A DNA stretch of 64,000 nucleotides from Chloroflexi bacterium 54-19 (GCA_001898225.1 MKTJ01000035.1:1-64000), one strand, 5' to 3'. Counted from the stretch's first letter, positions 29,037-37,470 are shown. Made by a program: numbers and translations. The notes: generated from the sequence alone by a model not told the origin.

Positions 29037-29969
29037 AATAAGCAAGGTCAAAATTATGGTCAGGGAAAGGGCGCTGAGAAGGGTGCTGACAAAAACCACG
29101 CTGGCCGTGAACTTGGAGTCTGCCCCGAACTCGATTGAAAGCAGCACGACGGTGACAGCGGTCGGCATGGACATTGCCACAATCGGCACCTTGGCGGCAA
29201 GACCGTGCAAGCCAAAGACCGGGGCCAGCAGCCAGACTGCCAGCAAGGCCAGGACCGGGGAAAGGACCAACCTATAGACAACACCCAGGCCAATCCGGGG
29301 CATGTCGGCCAGGACAGGCCTGGTTTCGGCCAGTTGTAAGCCGAGCGAGAGCAGAATAACCGGCAGGGCCGCTTCGCCCAGGAGGGAAACGCTGGTATCT
29401 ACCGGACCCGGCACGCTCAACCCGGTCAGCATGAAAAAGACGGCGGCGGACACGGCATAAGTGAGCGGCATCTTGAACAACTGGCGCAGGCCCTGCTTCC
29501 AGGTCATCTTGCCACGGGTCGCCAGCCAGACCGCCAGGGTGTTGAACAGCACCTGCTGGGTCACGAAGCAGACAATCGCCAGGTCGCGGCTGTCCCGGCC
29601 AAAAGCCAGGTCCATGAGTGGCACCCCGTAATTCCCCGCGTTGGTAAAAAGAATACCGAGCAAAAAAGCGCTGCTTTGCCCGGCTTCCAGTTTAAGGTAT
29701 TTCCCGGTGAGAGTGCCGACTACAATCAGGATAGCTGTGACCGTCAGGATGACCGAGACGGCCCCGGCAGCGTTCCCGCCGCTCAGGTTGCTATGGGTCA
29801 ACGACGAGAAGGCCAGGCAGGGGCTGAGAATATAGAGGCCAATCCGGGCGATAGTGGCAATATTTAGTTTCAGGATGCGCTGGGCCGTGAACCCCGCGCC
29901 AATCACAATAAAAATCGGTAGGACCGTGTTGATAAAGACCGAAAAAACCGTCGAGAGCGCGTTAGCCAG
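29034..29969 (-). CDS. AEC family transporter (auxin efflux carrier-like)
   Basis: This membrane protein of about 311 residues has about ten TM helices and the pseudo-symmetric AEC pattern. It includes ILFTNAGNYGVPLMDLAFG in the first half and VPIVAMSMPTAVTVVLLS in the second. AEC proteins are secondary carriers for organic anions such as malate. The start is unusual. The first GTG (29906) would remove most of TM1, whereas the frame is open upstream to a TAA at 29990-29988. A CTG at 29969 has AGAAAGG 8 bases upstream and restores FINTVLPIFIVIGAGF. It follows the GNAT gene by 18 bases in the same direction. Confidence 0.8.
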   Translation of the reverse strand: MANALSTVFSVFINTVLPIFIVIGAGFTAQRILKLNIATIARIGLYILSPCLAFSSLTHSNLSGGNAAGAVSVILTVTAILIVVGTLTGKYLKLEAGQSSAFLLGILFTNAGNYGVPLMDLAFGRDSRDLAIVCFVTQQVLFNTLAVWLATRGKMTWKQGLRQLFKMPLTYAVSAAVFFMLTGLSVPGPVDTSVSLLGEAALPVILLSLGLQLAETRPVLADMPRIGLGVVYRLVLSPVLALLAVWLLAPVFGLHGLAAKVPIVAMSMPTAVTVVLLSIEFGADSKFTASVVFVSTLLSALSLTIILTLLI

Positions 29970-29987
29970 GAGAATAACCTTTCTATT

Positions 29988-30569
29988 TTATTTAATTCGA
30001 GTCGTCGGCCATTTCTCAGGGGTAAAGGGCCAATCTAATTGCCCACAGATGACCTGCCAGCGTTCCGCCATTTCCGGTAGAAATAAAAGTGGGACGTAGC
30101 CCAATTTGAAATAAGTCTTCAAAGCCGGTAAGCGCCAATCATCGGTATTAAGATAAATGTCGCGCCGTCCAAGCTCGATTAGCCGCCGGGTTACAGCAGC
30201 GCAAACTGCCCGCCCGAGTCCTCGCCCGGCGTGGTCAGGGTCGCCCGCTACCCAGCCCAGTTCGCTTCCTTCAGGGTTTGGGTCGGTTGGGTCGTGTACT
30301 CCCATGGCCGAGGCCACAATTTTTCCACTCACAGTTTCAACGGCGAAAAACCAGCAATCCTCAAAACCTGCTTCTTGCCAGGGGCGCAACTGCTCGGCAT
30401 CCCAGCCCGGCCATCCCGCTAACTCCATCAACCGGTAAAATTGGGCTTCATCGCCTGCCTGAAATGTCCGCAGGTTGTAGCCTGCCGGAAGTTTTACTTC
30501 CGGTGGATTTTGCAGCAAATTTTCCGGCCAGACCATTTTTAGCTGTACGACCGGGTTATCGTTGCCCAC
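29988..30569 (-). CDS. GNAT family N-acetyltransferase
   Basis: This 193-residue protein has an acceptor-side strand ASAMGVHDPT, then SELGWVAGDPDHAGRGLGRAV with the CoA loop HAGRGLG, and the C-terminal LKTYFKLGYVPLLF. The start is GTG at 30569, because GGAGG lies at 30579-30575. A longer GTG start at 30626 lacks a site. The substrate is unknown. It is the first gene of a probable two-gene unit with the AEC transporter. Confidence 0.85.
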   Translation of the reverse strand: MGNDNPVVQLKMVWPENLLQNPPEVKLPAGYNLRTFQAGDEAQFYRLMELAGWPGWDAEQLRPWQEAGFEDCWFFAVETVSGKIVASAMGVHDPTDPNPEGSELGWVAGDPDHAGRGLGRAVCAAVTRRLIELGRRDIYLNTDDWRLPALKTYFKLGYVPLLFLPEMAERWQVICGQLDWPFTPEKWPTTRIK

Positions 30570-30675
30570 AATTGCCTCCGGTTTCTTTACCTGTTGGGGA
30601 ATAAATTTAGGGCCTAATGATAACACGAAAGCGCCTGATTCAAGGAGTAAAAAGGAATTTTAAATAGCCTTGTAG

Positions 30676-30681
30676 TATAAT
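30676..30681 (+). promoter_or_regulatory. -10 element before the dehydrogenase-surE-crotonase run
   Basis: A perfect TATAAT lies 52 bases before the ATG at 30734. No convincing -35 is visible, so this is a partial promoter call. Confidence 0.45.
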
Positions 30682-30733
30682 CGCGGCAGACAAACCTGAA
30701 CACAAAAAGTAGAGAAGAAAGGAAAAAGTCCAC

Positions 30734-31501
30734 ATGGATTTGAAGGACAAAGCGGTTCTGGTTTCCGGTGGAGCTTCCGGCCTGGGCGGAGCTTGCGTGC
30801 GACTTTTGAGCGGGGCAGGCGCGAAAGTTATCGTTGCCGACCTCAACGAGGTGACCGGGCAGGCCCTGGCCGAAGAACTTGGCGAAGGGGTGCGTTTCGT
30901 CAAGACCAATGTTACCGACGAAGACTCGGTAAAGGGAGCGGTCCAGGCGGCGGTCGATAATTTTGGCGGGCTCCATGTCGCCATAAACTGCGCCGGGATT
31001 GCCACCGCTGAGCGGGTGATTGGTAAGGATGGTCCCATGCCCCTGGCGAATTTTAGCAAGGTTATCCAGGTCAACCTTATTGGGACTTTTAACATCATCC
31101 GGCTGGCCTCGGCGGCTATGAGCAACAACCAGCCGACCGAAGGGGGCGAACGCGGTGTGATTATCAATACCGCCTCGGTGGCCGCCTTTGACGGGCAAAT
31201 CGGGCAGGCCGCTTATTCTGCTTCCAAGGGTGGGGTAGTTGGTATGACCTTGCCGGTAGCCCGTGAACTGGCCCGCTACGGTATCCGGGTTATGACTATC
31301 GCGCCCGGCATTTTCGATACGCCGATGCTGGCCGGGTTGCCCGAACCGGCCCGAATTTCGCTGGGTCAGCAGGTGCCGTTCCCACCACGTCTCGGCAAAC
31401 CGAGCGAGTACGCCGCCCTCGCCAGGCACATCATTGAGAACGAGATGTTAAACGGCGAGGTTATCCGGCTCGATGGCGCAATCCGCATGGCCCCAAAATA
31501 A
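30734..31501 (+). CDS. short-chain dehydrogenase, 3-hydroxyacyl-CoA dehydrogenase type 2-like
   Basis: This 255-residue SDR has the cofactor motif [15 protein letters not shown], the acidic D in VIVADLN (NAD preference), the INCAGIA loop, catalytic Ser in [10 protein letters not shown], and Tyr/Lys in YSASKGG. The spacing and [17 protein letters not shown] with [20 protein letters not shown] closely follow the HSD10/HADH2 family, which oxidises 3-hydroxyacyl-CoA. Together with the crotonase two genes downstream it suggests beta-oxidation or branched-chain acyl-CoA breakdown. ATG 30734 has AAGGAAAAA upstream. Confidence 0.9.
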   Translation: MDLKDKAVLVSGGASGLGGACVRLLSGAGAKVIVADLNEVTGQALAEELGEGVRFVKTNVTDEDSVKGAVQAAVDNFGGLHVAINCAGIATAERVIGKDGPMPLANFSKVIQVNLIGTFNIIRLASAAMSNNQPTEGGERGVIINTASVAAFDGQIGQAAYSASKGGVVGMTLPVARELARYGIRVMTIAPGIFDTPMLAGLPEPARISLGQQVPFPPRLGKPSEYAALARHIIENEMLNGEVIRLDGAIRMAPK

Positions 31502-31518
31502 GACTAAAGGAGCTATTT

Positions 31519-32301
31519 TTGCGAATATTATTGACCAACGACGACGGTATTGACGGGCCGGGTCTTCAGGCGCTTTACGAAGCGGTTGCGGACCTGCCTG
31601 ATGTCGAGGTGACGGTTATCGCGCCGGACCGCAACTGGAGCATTAGCGGTCACAACAAGACCATGGACCGGCCTTTACGGGTCTCCGAAATCACCTGGTA
31701 CAACGGCATGATGGCCTTCTCGACCGATGGCACGCCCGCCGACTGTGTAAGCCTGGCCGGGTTGGGCCTGATGCCGGAAGCACCTGACCTGGTGATGAGC
31801 GGCATAAACACCGGGCCGAACCTGGGTGACGATGTGACCTATAGCGGGACAGTCGCGGCGGCCATGGAAGCGCATATCGCCGGGATTCCGGCCCTGGCTT
31901 TCTCCTGCAACGCCTATATCGACCACAATTTCGATGCGGCGGCCCGGTTCGCCCGGCGCATGGTGACGCTTTTCCAGAAAAACCGGCGGGGCGAAGAAGG
32001 TGGGTTGGCCCTTACCTCGGACCTGTTGCTCAATATTAACGCGCCGAGCCTTGCCTTTGACGAAATAGGGGGTATTGAAATCACCCGCCAGGGTCGCCGG
32101 ATTTATAAGGACGAGCTTTTCAAGCGGGAAGACCCCCGTGGCCGTCCCTATTACTGGATTGGAGGCGAACGGCCTGACGGCCACCTGACCGAAGGCACCG
32201 ATATTGCCGCCGTCGCCGGTAACAAAATCAGCATCACGCCGATGATGCTCGATTTAACAAATTATTTATTGATGGATAAACTCAAGACCTGGAGTTTTTA
32301 G
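31519..32301 (+). CDS. surE: 5'/3'-nucleotidase SurE
   Basis: This 260-residue protein begins RILLTNDDGIDGPGLQAL, with the metal-binding Asp8-Asp9. The second metal site is in NWSISGHNKT, and the family motif VMSGINTGPNLGDDVTYSGT follows. SurE hydrolyses nucleoside 5'- and 3'-monophosphates in stationary phase. The start is TTG at 31519 with AAAGGAG 8 bases upstream. It lies 17 bases after the dehydrogenase stop, so it belongs to the same transcript. Confidence 0.95.
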   Translation: MRILLTNDDGIDGPGLQALYEAVADLPDVEVTVIAPDRNWSISGHNKTMDRPLRVSEITWYNGMMAFSTDGTPADCVSLAGLGLMPEAPDLVMSGINTGPNLGDDVTYSGTVAAAMEAHIAGIPALAFSCNAYIDHNFDAAARFARRMVTLFQKNRRGEEGGLALTSDLLLNINAPSLAFDEIGGIEITRQGRRIYKDELFKREDPRGRPYYWIGGERPDGHLTEGTDIAAVAGNKISITPMMLDLTNYLLMDKLKTWSF

Positions 32302-32346
32302 GTTTTGCGAAGTGAGGCAAATAGACCTGACAATGGAGATGGGAAA

Positions 32347-33144
32347 ATGAGCCGGGAACAGGCGGAATTTCTAAACATTCGGTTCGAGCGAACGGGACCA
32401 CGGGCCGACCTTATCATTAACAGGCCGGAGAAACGCAACGCCCTCAACGCAGCCACTATCGCTGAACTTTTGCGGGCTTTCGAGATTTGCAAAGCCGACC
32501 CGGCGGTGCGGGTGGTGGTTTTGAGTGGGGCCGGGGATAAAGCCTTTTGCGCCGGGGCTGACCTGGCCGAGAACATGCAGCCAATGAACGAATATTTGCG
32601 GCTTGTCCAGCGTGAAAACTTCACCGGGTTGTTTAAAATAATCCCGAACCTGGGCAAACCGGTCATCGGGCAGGTCCAGGGGTTGGCCCTGGCGGGGGGG
32701 TGCGGGCTGGCGGCTTCCTGCGACTTCGTTATCGCCAGCGAGACAGCCCGTTTTGGCACGCCCGAAGTCAATGTCGGGCTGTTCCCGATGATGATTTCAG
32801 CTATTTTGCTGCGGAACCTGGGGCGCAAGAAAGCCTATGACCTGATGTTCACCGGGCGGCAAATTGATGCCCTGGAAGCCGAGCGTATCGGCCTGGTGAC
32901 AAGGGTAGTGCCCGCCGCGCAACTAAAAGCCGAAGTTGACACCCTGGCCGCTGATTTAGCCGCGAAAAGCCCTGCTGTCCTCAAACTGGGCAAAGATGCC
33001 ATCCAGAAGGCCGACCAGATGCCTTTTAACGAGGCCCTAGATTACCTCTCGACCATGCTTTCGATGAATTTCCTGACCGCCGACGCCAAAGAGGGCATGA
33101 CCGCTTTCCTGGAAAAACGCGCCCCAGAGTGGAAGGGCGAGTAA
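32347..33144 (+). CDS. enoyl-CoA hydratase/isomerase family protein
   Basis: This 265-residue crotonase-fold protein has oxyanion-hole segments AFCAGADLAE and LALAGGCGLAASCDFVIAS. The catalytic Glu of PEVNVGLFP (rat Glu164 equivalent) is present. The partner Glu normally found in GGCE is Gly here, so classical two-Glu hydration is doubtful. Isomerase, AUH-like or other acyl-CoA chemistry is possible. ATG 32347 has GGAGATGGG upstream; an earlier TTG-type start at 32305 lacks support. It is the last gene of the dehydrogenase-surE run. Confidence 0.9.
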   Translation: MSREQAEFLNIRFERTGPRADLIINRPEKRNALNAATIAELLRAFEICKADPAVRVVVLSGAGDKAFCAGADLAENMQPMNEYLRLVQRENFTGLFKIIPNLGKPVIGQVQGLALAGGCGLAASCDFVIASETARFGTPEVNVGLFPMMISAILLRNLGRKKAYDLMFTGRQIDALEAERIGLVTRVVPAAQLKAEVDTLAADLAAKSPAVLKLGKDAIQKADQMPFNEALDYLSTMLSMNFLTADAKEGMTAFLEKRAPEWKGE

Positions 33145-33306
33145 TCAGAAGTCAGAAGTCAGAGGTAAGTTTCAAGAAAGTTTTGAATCTGGTTGTAATT
33201 TTAGGAGTTTGATAGTAATACCTTGCCGGATTCTAATTTCTGAAAAGGTCTTGAATCGAATTGGTAATGATAATTGCCGTTAAACCCTCTGACTACTGAC
33301 TACTTT
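33143..33306. repeat. inverted pair of heptad repeats (family A) in a convergent gap
   Basis: TCAGAAG heptads (33145-33165) at the left end and CTGACTA heptads (33289-33303) at the right end form imperfect inverted copies, sharing TCAG(A/T)AGTCAGAGG. They enclose about 120 AT-rich bases. The left copy starts on the crotonase stop and the right copy overlaps the galE 3' end. No ORF lies inside. It could be a small palindromic element or a remnant of a MITE. Confidence 0.6.
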
Positions 33307-34279
33307 TCCGATGCCATTCGTAAGCGGTGCGGACCATATCTTCCAGAGTATAACGAGGCTGCCAGCCAAAGTCGTGCCGGGCTCTGCTGCTGTCGGCCCA
33401 GATTGCCACCGGGTCGCCGGGTCGCCCAGGCAATTCTTTGACCGGGAAATCTTTTCTCGTTACCCGCTTGACCATCTCGACCACTTCCCGCACAGTCGTA
33501 CCCTGTCCCGTTCCCAGGTTGTAAACGCCGCTCTCGCCATCGTTTTTGAGTTTTTCCAGGGCCGTTATATGAGCTTCGGCCAGGTCGCTGACATGAATAA
33601 AATCGCGGATACAGGTGCCGTCCCTGGTCGGGTGGTTTGTGCCCATTATCGAGAAGGCGGGCGATAATCCCAGGGCCGCTTTGAGGGCCAGCGGTATCAG
33701 GTTGTTTGTAAGATTCCAGTCCTCGCCAATCTGACCTTCAGGCGCGGCCCCGGCGGCGTTGAAATAACGCAGGCTGACGCTTTTGAGGCCGTAAGCCCGT
33801 TCGTACCAGGGCAACGACTGCTCAATCATAAGCTTGCCTTCCCCGTAAGGGCTTTCGGGCCGCAGCACGTTGTTATCCTCGGTGACCGGCACCACCTGCG
33901 GGTTGCCATAGACCCCACCTGAAGACGAAAAGATAAAGTATTTGATGTTGTGACGGCTCATGCGGTCGAGCAGGTTGAAGGTGCCGCCGACATTGTTGGC
34001 AAAATATTCGGCGGGTTTATTTATCGACTCGTTACCGCGTTTGTAGGCCGCGAAATGAATGACCGCCTCGATTTGATGTTCCTCGAAAAGACGGTCGAGC
34101 AACCTGATTTCACTGACACTACCCACCACCAGTTTATCCAGAACCCCCAGGTTTTCGAGAACTTTTTTTGAGCCGAATTCGAGAGTGTCGAGGATAACCA
34201 CCGAATGTTCGCGCAGCAGCAATTCCCGGACGGTGTGAGAGCCGATGTACCCCGCCCCGCCTGTAACAAGCACTTTCAT
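33293..34279 (-). CDS. galE: UDP-glucose 4-epimerase
   Basis: This 328-residue extended SDR has the NAD motif VTGGAGYIGSHTVREL. FAAYKRGNESINKPAEYFANN is typical of GalE, as are the SSSGGVYGNP serine loop and YGEGK with catalytic Tyr and Lys. CIRDFIHVSDLAEAHITAL and YNLGTGQGTTVREV close the sugar-nucleotide site. It interconverts UDP-glucose and UDP-galactose for Leloir metabolism or glycan precursors. Its ATG overlaps the stop of the upstream small gene by 4 bases. Confidence 0.95.
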   Translation of the reverse strand: MKVLVTGGAGYIGSHTVRELLLREHSVVILDTLEFGSKKVLENLGVLDKLVVGSVSEIRLLDRLFEEHQIEAVIHFAAYKRGNESINKPAEYFANNVGGTFNLLDRMSRHNIKYFIFSSSGGVYGNPQVVPVTEDNNVLRPESPYGEGKLMIEQSLPWYERAYGLKSVSLRYFNAAGAAPEGQIGEDWNLTNNLIPLALKAALGLSPAFSIMGTNHPTRDGTCIRDFIHVSDLAEAHITALEKLKNDGESGVYNLGTGQGTTVREVVEMVKRVTRKDFPVKELPGRPGDPVAIWADSSRARHDFGWQPRYTLEDMVRTAYEWHRKSSQ

Positions 34280-34656
34280 ACGGCGGTTCCTACCAGTTCT
34301 TCGAGGGAGTAAAAAATTGGCTGGCCCAGGGACCGGGCCAGTTCAACCATCGAGTCCGCCCCTGCTGAAGGACCACCAATCCGCAGACAGGCGTCACAGC
34401 GCCGGACCAGCCTTTCCGAGACCGGGTGAAAGATTTCGTTAAAAATGGGGTCACCAACTTGGTGGGAGCCAGCCGTCTGAATGAGGGGTAGGGCAAACCA
34501 TTCGCCCAGGATTGGCAGGTGACCTGCCCGGAAAAGTTTGAGGGCTACCCGGTTCATCGCGGCCAGGTTTTCCACGATTAAGGTCGGGTCGTCGTCAGTG
34601 CCGGAGCGGTAGGGCCCGGCCACCAGTACCAGCAAACTTTCGGAATTTGGCTTCAT
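34276..34656 (-). CDS. DUF4406 / nucleoside deoxyribosyltransferase-like protein
   Basis: This 126-residue protein has LLVLVAGPYRSGT near the N-terminus, a middle AMNRVALKLFRAGHLPILG, and a C-terminal RCDACLRIGGPSAGADSMVELA. This is the nucleoside 2-deoxyribosyltransferase-like fold of DUF4406 proteins. The C-terminal GADxxxxxA pattern is kept, but a catalytic Glu cannot be assigned with confidence. It is the first gene of a coupled pair with galE (4-base overlap), so a nucleotide-sugar or nucleoside role is possible. Confidence 0.7.
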   Translation of the reverse strand: MKPNSESLLVLVAGPYRSGTDDDPTLIVENLAAMNRVALKLFRAGHLPILGEWFALPLIQTAGSHQVGDPIFNEIFHPVSERLVRRCDACLRIGGPSAGADSMVELARSLGQPIFYSLEELVGTAV

Positions 34657-34740
34657 TTGTTTTATTTTCCATTTCTTTTCTTATCTTAAACTGACCAATC
34701 CTAGTAAATCACTTCCCGGCTAGGAAGATTCCTGCACAGG

Positions 34741-34756
34741 CTATGAAGTTTCATAG
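34741..34756. promoter_or_regulatory. palindromic operator candidate upstream of the STAND gene
   Basis: CTATGAAGTTTCATAG is a 7+2+7 palindrome. It lies 31 bases upstream of the -35 of the promoter at 34788-34816. The STAND protein has an N-terminal HTH, so it could bind its own control region. Confidence 0.5.
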
Positions 34757-34787
34757 TTTTGGCCTTTACAGGTTGGATTAAAGATGT

Positions 34788-34816
34788 TTGAATGGTCTGG
34801 TAAAAAAACCTATTAT
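34788..34816 (+). promoter_or_regulatory. sigma-70-type promoter of the STAND gene
   Basis: TTGAAT (34788-34793) and TATTAT (34811-34816) are separated by 17 bases. The predicted transcript start leaves a short leader of about 15 bases before ATG 34838. Confidence 0.6.
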
Positions 34817-34837
34817 GAGCATTTGAATTGAGAAAAT

Positions 34838-37105
34838 ATGCGAAGTGAGAAATTTGGACGGCTTCTAAAGGGGGCTATCGGGAGTATCGTTGCCCACGAA
34901 GGTAAGACCGCCCCGGTCGTCGAGGAAGAACTGGGCCAACAAATGGGCCTCAGTCCAGCCTCGATACAGCGATACAAGGCCGGGCATATTCCGCCGGATA
35001 GCCGCAATCTTGAAATCCTGGCGGCGGCAGCGATCCGGCGTGGGTTTCTTAACCGCCAGTGGTTAGCCGAATTTCTCCAGGCAGCCCGTTACTCCAATCC
35101 GGCCCCTTTTATGAACCGGATTTACCCACCCGTACCGGAACCAGGTTCGCCGGGTAAAAATGCGACTACCTATTCCAACTTACCGGCTCCGACCTACGGC
35201 AAGTTTATCGAACGAAACCAGGCTTATGCGGAGATAGTCGAGGGTTTGCAGCAGCGTTCGGCAGTGGTTGTGATAGTCAGCCTGGGTGGAATGGGTAAGA
35301 CCAGCCTGGCTCGAGAGATTGCCGGCGATTACCTGGCCGGACGGGTGGCTGTCCCCCGGTTCCGGGCGGTGGTCTGGGTTAGCGACCAGGCCCATCCCGG
35401 CGCAACCACCCTGAACGTGGTGTTGGATGAAATCGCCCTGACCCTCGATTACCCCGGCCTGGTCCAGGCTGAATTTTCTTCAAAACGGCGCGATGTTGAA
35501 AATCTTTTGCGGCGCCAGGCGGTCCTGCTGGTGGTGGACAACTACGAAACCATTATGGACCAAGCCCTGGCGGACTGGTTGGTCCGGTTACCTGAACCGA
35601 GCAAGGCCCTTGTAACCAGTCGTGAGCACCTGGTTAAATTTCGGCGCAGCAGTTGGCCGGTTGAACTTGAAGGTATGAGCCGGGAAGAAGCCCACCGTTT
35701 TTTGCAAGAAAAAGTGGCCGCTCTCAAAATGGACCAACTGGTGAAAGAAGTAACACGGCTTGACCAGCTAATTATTTTAACCGGGGGTAGCCCCAAGGCC
35801 CTCGAATTGGCCCTAGGTCAACTGAAATACGGCCACCAGACGTTTGCCCAGGTAATGGACAGCCTGAAAGCGGCCCATGGCGAAATCTTTGATGACCTGT
35901 TCCGGCGAAACTGGGCCAGCCTTGGGGAAGTGGAACTTGCCGTTTATACGAGCCTACCGCTTTTTAGCGACCCGGCAAGTACCGAAAGCCTGGCAGCAAC
36001 GGCGGGGGTATCTCTTTCAAGGGTGGAGCAGGCCCTGGATAATTTAACAGGGATGGGCCTGGTGGATTTGCAAAAGGTGGCCCTGTATGAGTCGCCTCGT
36101 TACAGCCTGCACCCGCTCAGCCGGGCTTTCGCCCAGGCCGGGCTGGTGGAAAAGCCTGACTTTGAAAGAATGGCCCGGCAGCGCCAGCTAGAATGGTATA
36201 GCCACCTTGCCGGAAAGGTCGGGTACGCCTGGGACGACTTATCCCGCCTGGAAATCCTCGATGCCGAACAGGAAACTTTGCAAAATGTAATTCGCCGGGC
36301 CGCTTCAAATCGTCATTATTCGTTGCTTTTGGAGTTAATCCAAGGGGTCGATTATTACTTTTACATCCGGGGGTCGTGGCGCGGCCAGCCCGACCTCGGT
36401 TACCTCAGGATTGAAGCGGCGGCGGGGTCAGGCGACACCCTTGAGGAAATCAAAGCCCTGGCCCTTTACATCCAGGCGTTGTGCCGCCAGCAGCCCCTAG
36501 ACGAAGTTCCCCCATTCCTGAAGCGGCTGGAAGATTTAAGCTCGACCCTGGCCTTACCAGACGAAACACTTTTCGAGGTTCAATATACGCTCGGTCTGTA
36601 TGCGATGGCCCGGCAAGATTACGGCGAGGCTATGAAAACCTGGCAGGATAGCCTCGGACTGGCCCGGAATATTTCGGCCAGGGCTTATGCGGTTGCCAGG
36701 GGTTACCTGGCTATCTGTTTTTACCGGCAGGGCCAAACTGATGCAGCGGAAAGTTTGTGGCAGGCGGTCCTGGCCGATACCGACGCGGGTGGGTTCTTAC
36801 GTGGGGCCATAAGTTCGCGGATTGGGCTGGCCCGGCTGCGCCTGGACCGGCATGAACCGGAACCGGCCCGGACTTTGCTCGATGAGGCCGCTCAACTGGC
36901 GGATGAATACCAGGACCGCGAACGAAGTGCCGAGATATATAGTCTCTACGCTCGTTATTATTCTTTGCAAGGAGATAAGGCAGCGGCCCGTCAGTTCGCA
37001 GCCAGGGCCAGGGATATTTTCGAGCGGCTCGGCAGGCAAAGTGACCTGTCTGATATTCGCACCTTTTTAGCCTCCCTTGAGGATGGCGCTACCGGGTACG
37101 AATAA
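34838..37105 (+). CDS. STAND NTPase: HTH, NB-ARC, winged helix and TPR domains
   Basis: This 755-residue protein has an N-terminal helix-turn-helix-like domain (about 25-85, EEELGQQMGLSPASIQRYKAG). The NB-ARC module has P-loop GGMGKTS (Lys154), Walker B LLVVDNYE (Asp234), sensor LVTSRE and the GGSPKALELAL GxP motif. A winged-helix region follows (about 340-430). The C-terminal half (about 470-745) is TPR-like repeats (AICFYRQGQTDAAESLWQAV). STAND proteins are switch ATPases that oligomerise on ligand binding. Members act in transcription control or in phage defence. No effector enzyme is fused, so DNA binding through the HTH is the likely output. It stands alone with its own promoter. Confidence 0.9.
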   Translation: MRSEKFGRLLKGAIGSIVAHEGKTAPVVEEELGQQMGLSPASIQRYKAGHIPPDSRNLEILAAAAIRRGFLNRQWLAEFLQAARYSNPAPFMNRIYPPVPEPGSPGKNATTYSNLPAPTYGKFIERNQAYAEIVEGLQQRSAVVVIVSLGGMGKTSLAREIAGDYLAGRVAVPRFRAVVWVSDQAHPGATTLNVVLDEIALTLDYPGLVQAEFSSKRRDVENLLRRQAVLLVVDNYETIMDQALADWLVRLPEPSKALVTSREHLVKFRRSSWPVELEGMSREEAHRFLQEKVAALKMDQLVKEVTRLDQLIILTGGSPKALELALGQLKYGHQTFAQVMDSLKAAHGEIFDDLFRRNWASLGEVELAVYTSLPLFSDPASTESLAATAGVSLSRVEQALDNLTGMGLVDLQKVALYESPRYSLHPLSRAFAQAGLVEKPDFERMARQRQLEWYSHLAGKVGYAWDDLSRLEILDAEQETLQNVIRRAASNRHYSLLLELIQGVDYYFYIRGSWRGQPDLGYLRIEAAAGSGDTLEEIKALALYIQALCRQQPLDEVPPFLKRLEDLSSTLALPDETLFEVQYTLGLYAMARQDYGEAMKTWQDSLGLARNISARAYAVARGYLAICFYRQGQTDAAESLWQAVLADTDAGGFLRGAISSRIGLARLRLDRHEPEPARTLLDEAAQLADEYQDRERSAEIYSLYARYYSLQGDKAAARQFAARARDIFERLGRQSDLSDIRTFLASLEDGATGYE

Positions 37106-37250
37106 ACCTTTTTTTTAACCAAAGTCGAAGAAACTCTATTCCAATTATAAATGCCTGTGAAATTGTCCACCGGGAAGGAGATTTCTCGCTGCTCTCGAAA
37201 TGACAATTTGGAAAGCTGTACATCAACTTAAGGGCGTTTTTCGGAATTCC

Positions 37251-37279
37251 GTTCAACGTTTAACGTTGTTTCGGTTAAC
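37251..37279. repeat. heptad repeat (family B) ahead of the rpsB promoter
   Basis: GTTCAAC (37251-37257), GTTTAAC (37258-37264) and GTTGTTT (37265-37271) are head-to-tail heptads. The last 15 bases, GTTGTTTCGGTTAAC, recur with one or two changes near rbfA (46590-46604 inverted, 46811-46825). Confidence 0.65.
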
Positions 37280-37287
37280 TTGGGAAG

Positions 37288-37316
37288 TTGATTTACCAAG
37301 CTCAAAGTGCTATAAT
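37288..37316 (+). promoter_or_regulatory. rpsB promoter
   Basis: TTGATT (37288-37293), 17-base spacer, and TATAAT (37311-37316) preceded by TGC, giving an extended -10. The expected start near 37323 leaves a leader of about 150 bases. Confidence 0.75.
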
Positions 37317-37470
37317 ACCAGGCGGTGTTTTGACTGCACCAACACTGATTTTGTCAAATAAGCACGCTATCTGACCGCCCGGTCCGTGTCAGGCCGCCCG
37401 AAAAAGGACTGATAACCGGCAGAATGACGATAGCGGAAGTCTAACGATTTGAAAGGAAATAGAACCAATA
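37317..37470 (+). other. long rpsB 5' leader
   Basis: This untranslated leader of about 150 bases has pairing potential. GTGTT and AACAC flank a short loop in its first 30 bases, and GC-rich segments follow around 37374-37402. S2 represses its own mRNA through a leader in several phyla; whether this leader does so is inference. An AAAGGA site precedes ATG 37471. The rest of the STAND-rpsB gap (37106-37250) shows no gene. Confidence 0.45.

Noticed and set aside
27816..33306. Possible prophage or integrative element beginning at the tyrosine recombinase
   Set aside because: No structural, replication or transfer genes, no direct repeats that could be att sites, and the neighbours are ordinary metabolic genes.
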